DNA from: Flavobacterium sp. YO12
Lineage (GTDB): Bacteria; Bacteroidota; Bacteroidia; Flavobacteriales; Flavobacteriaceae
Assembly: GCF_004119495.1 (NCBI RefSeq)
Contig: NZ_NRQU01000029.1
Span: 1-56,876 of the forward strand
DNA length: 56,876 bases
Reading direction: 5' to 3'
In this document: positions 17,495 to 24,966 of the stretch, in pieces
Layout: each line of letters begins with the position of its first letter
Position numbering within the stretch: the first letter of the stretch is position 1
The notes under the pieces: model-generated
Databases searched by the model: none
The model's input: only the letters and a program-made list of their open reading frames with translations
What the model was told of the DNA's origin: nothing
Program-made: the position numbers and the translations under genes

Positions 17495-18955
17495 TTGAAA
17501 ATTTTAGACAAATACTTACTAAAAACATTTCTGATTACGTTTACTACGGTATTCGTAATCCTTTTTTTTATATTCATATTACAAACTGTATGGCTTTTTA
17601 TTGCAGAACTTGCAGGTAAAGATCTTGACTTCATATTAGTTATCAAATTCCTGCTTTTCTCAATGCCGCGTATTATTCCACTGGTTTTACCTTTATCAGT
17701 TTTATTAGCTTCGATTATGAGTTTCGGAAATTTAGCCGAAAACTATGAATTTGCAGCAATGAAATCATCTGGAATATCGCTTCAAAGAGCCATGAGAGTT
17801 CTGATCGTTTTTATATTCGTTTTGAGTATTGTAGCCTTTTGGTTTGCCAACAACGTTATTCCTTATGCTGAGTATAAATTTGTTAATTTCCGAAAAAATA
17901 TTGCTCAGGCAAAACCTGCCATGGCAATTGCCGAAGGACAATTTAACGATGTTGGAACTTACAATATTAAAGTAAATAAAAAATCCGGCGAAAACGGAAA
18001 CACACTAACCGGCGTTACTATTCATGAAAAATCGAATAATATTGGAGAAAACAAAACTGTTATCAAAGCCAAAGACGGAGAATTAATCAGTAATGAAAAT
18101 TCTAGTATTTTAAAACTGGTTTTAAACAATGGTTATTACTATCAAGATGTTACTCCAAAAAAATACGAGGATCGCGCCAAGCTTCCATTTATAAAAGCGG
18201 CTTTTAAAAAGCACATTATCAACATTGATTTATCCGAATTAAACAAAGTTGATGACAGTAAAGAAAGTATTGCTGGAACAAATGCAATGCTTAACGTAAA
18301 TGAACTGCGGTATACTTTAGACTCATTAAGCAAAAATCTAGATAACGAAATTATTTCATTTTCTGAAAACATCAATCAACGTGTTGGAATTAGAAAATCG
18401 ATAGCTCCAATCAATGTAGACAAGGCTAAAAAGAAAAAAGCTTTACCAAACGACCTTTTGTCTTTATACACAAACAAACAAAAGTCTGACATTTTAAAAA
18501 TGGCCAGCAGCAATGTTTCCAGTAACATTTACTCAATTGAATCGACTCAAAAAGATTTAAAAGATAAACAGCGCGAAATCAACAAACACTTAACAGCATT
18601 GTACGAAAAATTTGTAATTGCTTTTGCTTGTTTTTTAATGTTTTTTATTGGTGCCCCATTAGGAGCTATTATCCGAAAAGGAGGACTTGGATTACCAATT
18701 GTTTTTGCAGTTTTAATTTTCATTTCTTTTCATTTCATCAATACTTTTGGAAAAAGATTATCGCAAGAAGGCGGAATGTCTCCTTTTATGGGATCATGGA
18801 TGTCTTCGTTTATATTACTGCCATTAGCTGTATTACTTACTTATCGTGCTACAAATGACAACGGATTAATTAATTTTGATGCGATAACTACTCCTATTTC
18901 ACAACTATTTCAAAAAATTGCTGAGCGGTTTTCACCAGCTCAAAATAAACAATAA
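17495..18955 (+). CDS. LptF/LptG-family permease
   Basis: A 486-residue YjgP/YjgQ-type protein with three N-terminal and three C-terminal membrane segments around a periplasmic beta-jellyroll. LDKYLLKTFLITFTTVFVIL and the segment FFIGAPLGAIIRKGGLGLP are typical. It is part of the LptB2FG ABC exporter that extracts LPS from the inner membrane. The start codon is TTG at 17495, preceded by AAGG; no ATG fits. The region around residues 270-360 is lysine-rich and probably a family-specific periplasmic insert. It is 8 bp after lolA and 2 bp before ribB. Confidence 0.9.
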   Translation: MKILDKYLLKTFLITFTTVFVILFFIFILQTVWLFIAELAGKDLDFILVIKFLLFSMPRIIPLVLPLSVLLASIMSFGNLAENYEFAAMKSSGISLQRAMRVLIVFIFVLSIVAFWFANNVIPYAEYKFVNFRKNIAQAKPAMAIAEGQFNDVGTYNIKVNKKSGENGNTLTGVTIHEKSNNIGENKTVIKAKDGELISNENSSILKLVLNNGYYYQDVTPKKYEDRAKLPFIKAAFKKHIINIDLSELNKVDDSKESIAGTNAMLNVNELRYTLDSLSKNLDNEIISFSENINQRVGIRKSIAPINVDKAKKKKALPNDLLSLYTNKQKSDILKMASSNVSSNIYSIESTQKDLKDKQREINKHLTALYEKFVIAFACFLMFFIGAPLGAIIRKGGLGLPIVFAVLIFISFHFINTFGKRLSQEGGMSPFMGSWMSSFILLPLAVLLTYRATNDNGLINFDAITTPISQLFQKIAERFSPAQNKQ

Positions 18956-18957
18956 TT

Positions 18958-20088
18958 ATGTCAACAAAAATTCAACTAAATACTATTGAAGAAGCCATAG
19001 AAGATATTCGTCAAGGTAAAATAATCATTGTAGTCGATGATGAAGATCGCGAAAACGAAGGCGATTTTTTGGCTGCTGCTGATAAAGTAACGCCTGAAAT
19101 GATCAATTTCATGGCTACTCACGGACGCGGATTAATCTGTACACCTCTTACAGAAAGCCGTTGTAAGGAACTTGATTTACGTGCAATGGTTACAAACAAT
19201 ACAGATCATATGGAAACTGCTTTTACTGTTTCTATTGATCTGAAAGGCAATGGAGTAACAACAGGTATTTCGGCAGCAGATAGATCTAAAACCGTTCAAG
19301 CATTAGTTGATCCAAATACAAAACCTCATGATTTTGCGCGTCCTGGCCACATTTTTCCTTTAATAGCTAAACAAGGCGGTGTTTTAAGAAGAACTGGCCA
19401 TACAGAAGCCGCTATTGATTTTGCAAGACTAGCAGGTTTTAAACCTGCTGGTGTAATCTGTGAAATTTTAAACGAAGACGGAACAATGTCTCGCTTACCA
19501 GAACTTTATAAAGTTGCTAAAAAATTCAATTTGAAATTAGTTTCGATAGAAGATTTAGTTGCCTATAGAATGCAGCACGACAGCTTAATCATAAAAAAAG
19601 AAGATTTTGATATCGAAACTCGTTTTGGAACTTTCCGCTTAAGAGCATACGAGCAAACAACAAATAAACAAATTCATATTGCGTTAACTAAAGGAACATG
19701 GAATCTTGGTGAACCAATCTTAACAAGAATTCACTCCTCACAAGTAAATAATGACTTGTTAGGCACATTAACTAATAATGCTGAACAGCAGTTAGACGAT
19801 ATGTTTAAAGTCATAAATGAAAATGGAAAAGGTGCTGTTATTTTTATTAACCAAGATATGACTGCTGTAAATTTACTAAACAGAATTTCTGAACTTAAAG
19901 TATTACAAGCACAAGGAACTTTGAAAGCTCCGAAAGTAATTATTGATAGTAAAGACTATGGAATTGGTGCTCAAATACTCCATGATATTGATATTTCAAA
20001 AATCAGATTAGTTTCTAACACAGAACAAACAAAACGCGTTGGAATGATTGGATATGGTCTTGAAATTACTGAATACGTAACGTATTAA
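18958..20088 (+). CDS. ribB: 3,4-dihydroxy-2-butanone-4-phosphate synthase fused to a degenerate GTP cyclohydrolase II domain (RibBX-like)
   Basis: A 376-residue protein of riboflavin synthesis. The N-terminal RibB domain (1-205) is complete: [11 protein letters not shown] (acidic and metal-binding), [11 protein letters not shown] and the metal histidine in [15 protein letters not shown]. The C-terminal half (about 215-376) aligns with GTP cyclohydrolase II but lacks its key residues. The three zinc cysteines are replaced (Q262, N273, A275 in [20 protein letters not shown]), and the usual RQEGRGIGL is [10 protein letters not shown]. It should therefore make only the RibB reaction, and a separate RibA must exist elsewhere. 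Automatic pipelines would probably call it bifunctional RibBA. Confidence 0.9.
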   Translation: MSTKIQLNTIEEAIEDIRQGKIIIVVDDEDRENEGDFLAAADKVTPEMINFMATHGRGLICTPLTESRCKELDLRAMVTNNTDHMETAFTVSIDLKGNGVTTGISAADRSKTVQALVDPNTKPHDFARPGHIFPLIAKQGGVLRRTGHTEAAIDFARLAGFKPAGVICEILNEDGTMSRLPELYKVAKKFNLKLVSIEDLVAYRMQHDSLIIKKEDFDIETRFGTFRLRAYEQTTNKQIHIALTKGTWNLGEPILTRIHSSQVNNDLLGTLTNNAEQQLDDMFKVINENGKGAVIFINQDMTAVNLLNRISELKVLQAQGTLKAPKVIIDSKDYGIGAQILHDIDISKIRLVSNTEQTKRVGMIGYGLEITEYVTY

Positions 20089-20091
20089 TTT

Positions 20092-20490
20092 ATGGGAACA
20101 TTAGAAGAAAGAATTTCAAAATCAGAAACTCATATTTTTAAAGCTGTTTTTCCAATTACAACGAATCATTACGACACTTTGTTTGGCGGTACAGCACTTC
20201 ATCTTATGGACGAAGTTGCTTTTATTTGTGCTACGCGATTCAGCCGAAAGAAAGTTGTAACGATTTCAACTGGTCAAATTGATTTTAAAAAAGCGATTCC
20301 AGCTGGTACTTTAATTGAATTAGTAGCAAATGTTGTCAGCGTTGGAAGAACAAGCTGTAAAATTCACGTTGATATTTTTATGGAGCAAATGTATTCAGAA
20401 CTTCGCGAAACGGTAGTTTCAGGAACTTTTTCGTTTGTTGCAGTGGATGAAAACAAAAAACCAGTGCCAATTTTAGACGTCTTAGAGTAA
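20092..20490 (+). CDS. Acyl-CoA thioesterase (hotdog fold, YciA-like)
   Basis: A 132-residue hotdog protein that hydrolyses acyl-CoA esters in the cytoplasm. Visible signs are NHYDTLFGGTALHLMDEVAFICA, where the aspartate of the active-site helix sits, and the strand GQIDFKKAIPAGTLIELVANVVSVGRTS. Length is standard for a single-domain YciA/BACH-type enzyme. It starts 3 bp after ribB, closing the ftsK-lolA-lpt-ribB operon. The chain-length preference cannot be read. Confidence 0.88.
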   Translation: MGTLEERISKSETHIFKAVFPITTNHYDTLFGGTALHLMDEVAFICATRFSRKKVVTISTGQIDFKKAIPAGTLIELVANVVSVGRTSCKIHVDIFMEQMYSELRETVVSGTFSFVAVDENKKPVPILDVLE

Positions 20491-20590
20491 TTTTTTCAAA
20501 AACCTCACTTTCGGGAATACTGATAATTAGACACTTGAAAAATAACTTAAAAAAACCGCTAAAAAAGTTTTTATAATCGGAAAAGCGTAC

Positions 20591-20598
20591 TATATTTG
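20591..20598 (+). promoter_or_regulatory. -7 box of the first tRNA-Ser promoter
   Basis: TATATTTG matches TAnnTTTG and is followed by CACTCGCAATCAGA, which is repeated before the second tRNA. The 32 bp to the tRNA would be a short 5' leader. Confidence 0.6.
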
Positions 20599-20630
20599 CA
20601 CTCGCAATCAGATAATGAGAGCGACATACT

Positions 20631-20715
20631 GGAGAAATGGCAGAGCGGTCGAATGCGGCAGTCTTGAAAACTGTTGACTGTAACAGGTCCGGGGGTTCGA
20701 ATCCCTCTTTCTCCG
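20631..20715 (+). tRNA. tRNA-Ser (anticodon UGA)
   Basis: An 85-nt class II tRNA. Acceptor arms GGAGAAA and TTTCTCC pair fully with a G discriminator, and the D-arm TGGCAGAGCGGTCGAA is typical of tRNA-Ser. The anticodon loop CTTGAAA reads TGA, followed by a long variable arm and GGTTCGAATCC as T-arm. The CCA end is not encoded. Confidence 0.96.
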
Positions 20716-20725
20716 CAGAAATTCA

Positions 20726-20758
20726 AAACCCTTAACTATGTTAAGGGTTTTTCTTTTT
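20726..20758 (+). terminator. Terminator of the first tRNA-Ser unit
   Basis: Perfect 11-bp arms AAACCCTTAAC and GTTAAGGGTTT with a 3-nt loop are followed by TTCTTTTTT. Confidence 0.88.
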
Positions 20759-20815
20759 TAAGTATATTTTTTTAGAAATAGTTCCAAAAAAATTTTCACA
20801 ATTCAAAAAACAACT

Positions 20816-20823
20816 TATCTTTG
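20816..20823 (+). promoter_or_regulatory. -7 box of the second tRNA-Ser promoter
   Basis: TATCTTTG matches TAnnTTTG and is followed by the same CACTCGCAATCAGA leader as the first copy, 225 bp downstream of it. Confidence 0.6.
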
Positions 20824-20855
20824 CACTCGCAATCAGAAAACGAGAGCAACATACT

Positions 20856-20940
20856 GGAGAAATGGCAGAGCGGTCGAATGCGGCAGTCTTGAAAACTGTT
20901 GACTGTAACAGGTCCGGGGGTTCGAATCCCTCTTTCTCCG
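20856..20940 (+). tRNA. tRNA-Ser (anticodon UGA), second copy
   Basis: Identical in all 85 positions to the tRNA at 20631-20715, and its leader differs at only a few bases. It arose by tandem duplication of a promoter-tRNA unit, but it carries an unrelated terminator. Confidence 0.96.
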
Positions 20941-20946
20941 CAAAAG

Positions 20947-20979
20947 AAAACCGATTAGGAAACTAATCGGTTTTTTCTT
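20947..20979 (+). terminator. Terminator of the second tRNA-Ser unit
   Basis: Perfect 12-bp arms AAAACCGATTAG and CTAATCGGTTTT around a GAAA tetraloop run into TTTTTTCTTTTT. The stem sequence differs completely from the first tRNA's terminator. Confidence 0.9.
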
Positions 20980-21058
20980 TTTATATTCTTAATTATTTTA
21001 GATAGTACAAGAAGACTATCTAATCTTTTTTATCTACTCCACTCTAAACTAAACAAAT

Positions 21059-22972
21059 TCATTCAACATCCAAGCTCGCTTCAAAAGGCGAAGCCGGCAA
21101 TCCTTCGTTATTATACAAATTAGCTTCTATAGGATTATCTGCCCAAGCATATCTTACTTTGACTGGATCTGCGACAGAATCATTACTAACTATAATTTTA
21201 TCTCCTTTAATTACAGCTTTTGCCCAAATAAACTTTCCATCAGTTCCTGCTATCGCAAATTCTTTTAATTCATTTCCATTTTTGATTACCAATCCAGTTC
21301 CAACATTTGAAAAACTTAGAATTAATTTATTTCCTTCTTTTTTTATCGATTTGTAAAGCGGTCCTGAAGCTGCTAAGTTTTTTTCACCATAAACCAATTT
21401 TCTAGCCTGAAGTGACAATCTTTTTCCAACATCGTACTTATTTAAAGGATGAATATCATTCCATTCGCCTAAATCTATTGCTACTGCCAATCCTGTATTC
21501 GGAACTTTCAAGGTATTCAACTGCTGTTGTCTCAAAGCTGCCCAATTACTTTCTGCAGGTTCTGGTTTTGGTTCCATAAAGTTTGGAAGCTGAACCAATA
21601 AAAAAGGCAGTTTTTCTTGTCTAAAAAGTGTTCTCCAATTGGTTATCAAGGTTTCCATTAGTACAAAATATTCTGATGGCTTTTTAGTGTTTGCTTCGCC
21701 CTGATACCATAAAACGCCTTTTATCGGATAATTTTTCAATGGAGCAATCATAGCATTGTAAAGTCCGACTGGTTTCCATCTCACAAAAGTTTGTCCTGGC
21801 AGCGGAAGCATTTTTGAACCTAACTTATAGCTCCAATTCCCTTTTAAATCAATTGTTTTGTCACCTATACTTAACTCGTATGGTTTATCGGTTACGAAAC
21901 CTCCTCTTCCAGAATTACTGATAACTCGAATGGTAATTTCATTTTTTCCTTCCTTTAAAACATTAGCATTAAAAGAATAAATTCTCGGTGGATATTGATA
22001 CGATGTTGTTCCAACAAAATTTCCATTTACAAAAACAGAATCAGCATCTACAATTCGTCCTAAAATTAATTTAGCCTGACTTTCTTTTATTTTCTCTAAA
22101 GTAAATTCTCTTTTAAACCAAACAGAACCATTTGTATTTCCTAGTTCTCCATCTGCCCAATAACCTGGAATATTCATTGTTTTCCAATCGGAAATATCGA
22201 CTGAATTTACCCATTTATTCTTTAAACCAGTATCGGTCTGATTTAATAATTTATACCAATCTGAACTTACTTTTCGGTCATTTTCATCAATTTGTTTTTC
22301 TAGTTTTCCGTCTTTAAATTTTAAATATTCTGCATAATAATCCGGAAACTTTTTTATCCCTTCTTCACTGATCCAAGATTCTGCAGGCGAACCCCCCAAA
22401 GAACTGTTGATTAAGCCAATCGGGATTTTGTATTTTTCATAGATTTCACTGGCAAAAAAATAGCCGACTCCTGTAAATTGTAAAACACTTGTTGGATTTG
22501 CTTCAATCCATGACCCAGAAGAAAAATCGGTTCTTTCTTTTTCGAAATAATATTCATCCGGAACTAAAAATTGTCTGATGTTTGAATTACTAGCTTTTGC
22601 AACAATATCCTTGTATTTATCTTTAATTCTTTCCATCGGAAGTTCCATGTTCGATTGTCCCGAACAAAGCCAGACGTCACCAAAGAGAATGTTTTTTAAT
22701 ACAATTGTATTAGAACCTTTTAAAGTCATTTCAAAAGGTCCGCCTGCTTTTTGTGACGGAAGCTCGATCGCCCATTTTCCATCTTCGGAAGTTATGGTTT
22801 TATACTTTCTCCCTTTAAAATCCAATTCTATATTTTCATTTACCGATGCCCAGCCCCAAATATTGACTTTTGTATCGCGTTGTAAAATCATTCCATCGCT
22901 TATTAATCGGGGTAGTTTTATCTGCGCATTGATGCTGAAGGTTATTAAAAATGCTAATATAATTTTTCTCAT
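21059..22972 (-). CDS. Sialate O-acetylesterase-type SGNH esterase, probable xylan acetylesterase
   Basis: A 637-residue exported esterase that removes O-acetyl groups, here probably from acetylated glucuronoxylan. The nucleophile serine is in VWLCSGQSNMELPM, and the Asp-His pair in WNDIHPLNKYDVG. WYQGEANT carries the oxyanion residues. A beta-galactosidase-type jelly-roll (about 260-400, around WFKREFTL and VFVNGNFVG) is inserted between the two halves of the SGNH domain. I chose the ATG at 22972, giving signal peptide MRKIILAFLITFSINAQ; an upstream ATG at 23032 would add 20 charged residues overlapping a repeat. It is the last gene of the SusCD-xylanase block. Confidence 0.85.
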   Translation of the reverse strand: MRKIILAFLITFSINAQIKLPRLISDGMILQRDTKVNIWGWASVNENIELDFKGRKYKTITSEDGKWAIELPSQKAGGPFEMTLKGSNTIVLKNILFGDVWLCSGQSNMELPMERIKDKYKDIVAKASNSNIRQFLVPDEYYFEKERTDFSSGSWIEANPTSVLQFTGVGYFFASEIYEKYKIPIGLINSSLGGSPAESWISEEGIKKFPDYYAEYLKFKDGKLEKQIDENDRKVSSDWYKLLNQTDTGLKNKWVNSVDISDWKTMNIPGYWADGELGNTNGSVWFKREFTLEKIKESQAKLILGRIVDADSVFVNGNFVGTTSYQYPPRIYSFNANVLKEGKNEITIRVISNSGRGGFVTDKPYELSIGDKTIDLKGNWSYKLGSKMLPLPGQTFVRWKPVGLYNAMIAPLKNYPIKGVLWYQGEANTKKPSEYFVLMETLITNWRTLFRQEKLPFLLVQLPNFMEPKPEPAESNWAALRQQQLNTLKVPNTGLAVAIDLGEWNDIHPLNKYDVGKRLSLQARKLVYGEKNLAASGPLYKSIKKEGNKLILSFSNVGTGLVIKNGNELKEFAIAGTDGKFIWAKAVIKGDKIIVSNDSVADPVKVRYAWADNPIEANLYNNEGLPASPFEASLDVE

Positions 22973-22998
22973 ACGGTTTGTTTGTTTTTTTTGCCGCT

Positions 22999-23198
22999 CC
23001 CGATAGCTATCGGGATAAAAAGATTTACACATATTATTAAAAAATCCTTTAATCTATGGCTAAATTTTTTTCTGCCACTAATTACACGAATTGACACTAA
23101 TTTTTATAGTTGTCTTCAATTTCACAAATCAAAAAAATCGTGCGATTGTATATTTATAGACAAAGTATAGATTAGTGTAAATTCGTGTAATTCGTGGC
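22999..23198. repeat. Intergenic inverted repeats upstream of the esterase
   Basis: A 16-bp perfect palindrome CCCGATAGCTATCGGG lies at 22999-23014. A 28-bp inverted pair follows, 23074-23101 and 23171-23198, containing AATTACACGAATT, with 26 of 28 positions matching. Both look like dispersed Flavobacterium repeats, not promoters. Confidence 0.7.
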
Positions 23199-23209
23199 CA
23201 ATAAAAAAA

Positions 23210-24832
23210 CTATTCATAAGTATATAATTTTATTTTTTGTATTTCATAATCGCCAACTGAAATTCTAAGATGTCTGCCTTGATGGGTTTGATCTCCATTA
23301 AAATGTCTTATCGTTTTCCATTTTTCATCTTCAAATTTACCTTGATCTGTTTTTAAAATTCCTGCATTTAAATTTTCTTTTAAAGGTTTAAAAGTTACAA
23401 CAATTCCTGAACCCGCAATGTAAAATTCGTTCTTAGTAATTTCTATAATAATAGCACTTGACATTGGCCAAACTTCAGCCTTTGCGCCGTCAGACCAATT
23501 TAGGGTGTAATCGTGTTTGAATGTAAATTCATAATCTCCCAATTTAATAATCTGTGTATTATTTTCTTTGTCTAACAAAACACCTTCGATTTTTCCCAGA
23601 CCTTTATTAACTTCAATAATTGGAGTTAACTGATGTATCAAATCATAAATTTTCCCAAGAGGTTCCTTTTTGGCATCGGCAACCGATTCTATAGAAAATG
23701 GCGAAAAACCAATTGCTTCATAATGTCCAATTGCGTACAAACCTTTAAAAGGCGCGGTTTCATCAAAACGATGTTCGGGAATAAATAACGGATCGCCTTG
23801 TCGTGTAAACAAATCATTCCATTGTTTGAAAGATGGATTATAAAAATCGGGCGCTAAAAAGTCAATCGAATTTCCCGCAGCTTTCCAAACATCCATAAGA
23901 TGCGGAAGCGGTCCAGCACTCGGATATTGACCTGGCTTTTTTTCGGGTGCATTTAAAGCTGCATTGACAAACATCGGAATTGGATAAATATCTTTGCCTG
24001 CTTTTGCAATTTGATTGGTAAATTTTGAAAAATACCAAGCCATAAAAATTTCATCGGTATGCAATCCTTTTCCAAAAACTTCTTCCCAATTCCCTGAAGT
24101 TTTGAATCCGTTTTTTTTCCAAATTTCTAAAAATTCAGGAACGAGTTTTTCTTTATTTTTTTGAAGACACTGCACCAATTCTTTTGGAACTTCTTTTTTA
24201 AAAGCTTCATTTGCTAACGGATGATAATCGCGGGCAGTTGGCAGCATTCCGATTTCATTTTCGACTTGAATCATAATTACAGTCTGCTCTTTTTGATCCA
24301 ATTCTTTAATATGTCTCATCAATTTTTTGAACGCATTTAAATCGGCTTGCAAATTATTTTCGCTGAAAGGCGTTAAAATTTCATGACTTTTATCTTTGTC
24401 ATCTTTAACTCTCGGATATTTTTTCTGATTTAATTTTACCCAAACCGGCGCGTGACTCGACATACTATTTTTCCAAGATCCAAACCAAAGAAAAACGAGT
24501 TTTAAATTTTCTTTTCTTGCTCTAAGGATTAAATCATCAATTAATGAAAAATCAAATTTACCTTCTTCTGGTTCGATAAGTTCCCAATAAACAGGTGTTA
24601 GAACTGTATTGAGATTCATGTCAACCAATTTCGACCAAATAGTTTCCATGCTTTCCATACTTGTTGCGGAAGAATTTCCTAATTCACCTCCACGTATTAA
24701 GAATGGTTTTTGGTTTACAATTAATTGTGTTTTGTTTCCTTTTTTCTGAAGGCTGGGTATATTTTGGCAAAATCCAAAATGCACCAATAATAATGCAATT
24801 AAAAGGATTCTGTTTTTTAAGAAAAATGCCAT
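23210..24832 (-). CDS. GH35 beta-galactosidase-like protein (DUF5597-type C-terminus), exported
   Basis: A 540-residue protein with signal peptide (about 1-22, LLVHFGFCQ). The GH35 TIM barrel starts at IRGGELGNSSATS and carries NTVLTPVYWELIEPEEGKFD. The acid/base glutamate is in MIQVENEIGML and the nucleophile glutamate in PLFIPEHRFDE. The C-terminal beta region (about 390-540) matches what I know as DUF5597. Family members release beta-galactose, and within this locus it may trim galactosyl decorations of xylan. It lies 134 bp after the GH10 gene and 237 bp before the esterase. Confidence 0.85.
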   Translation of the reverse strand: MAFFLKNRILLIALLLVHFGFCQNIPSLQKKGNKTQLIVNQKPFLIRGGELGNSSATSMESMETIWSKLVDMNLNTVLTPVYWELIEPEEGKFDFSLIDDLILRARKENLKLVFLWFGSWKNSMSSHAPVWVKLNQKKYPRVKDDKDKSHEILTPFSENNLQADLNAFKKLMRHIKELDQKEQTVIMIQVENEIGMLPTARDYHPLANEAFKKEVPKELVQCLQKNKEKLVPEFLEIWKKNGFKTSGNWEEVFGKGLHTDEIFMAWYFSKFTNQIAKAGKDIYPIPMFVNAALNAPEKKPGQYPSAGPLPHLMDVWKAAGNSIDFLAPDFYNPSFKQWNDLFTRQGDPLFIPEHRFDETAPFKGLYAIGHYEAIGFSPFSIESVADAKKEPLGKIYDLIHQLTPIIEVNKGLGKIEGVLLDKENNTQIIKLGDYEFTFKHDYTLNWSDGAKAEVWPMSSAIIIEITKNEFYIAGSGIVVTFKPLKENLNAGILKTDQGKFEDEKWKTIRHFNGDQTHQGRHLRISVGDYEIQKIKLYTYE

Positions 24833-24966
24833 TCGATTTAATTTAAGATTGAAAGCTGTTTAATTCTGTTTTTTTTAAATACTAAGCTGTAAAGTCAAAA
24901 AATAAATAATCCATAATATAAACCTTTTTACAGCTTTATACTATGGATTATAACCAACTCAAATAT

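Noticed and set aside
20947..20979. AACCGATTAG in the tRNA terminator as a LacI-type operator
   Set aside because: It matches only part of the motif and is fully explained as a terminator stem.
22132..23170. Plus-strand open frames opposite the esterase gene
   Set aside because: They are antisense to a well-supported CDS, have no homology features and start inside it; one is partly repeat sequence.
24840..24966. Interleaved inverted repeats AAGCTGTAAA/TTTACAGCTT and ATAATCCATA/TATGGATTAT as a riboswitch-like pseudoknot
   Set aside because: Only two helices with long loops in AT-rich sequence, downstream of one gene; no match to a known riboswitch.
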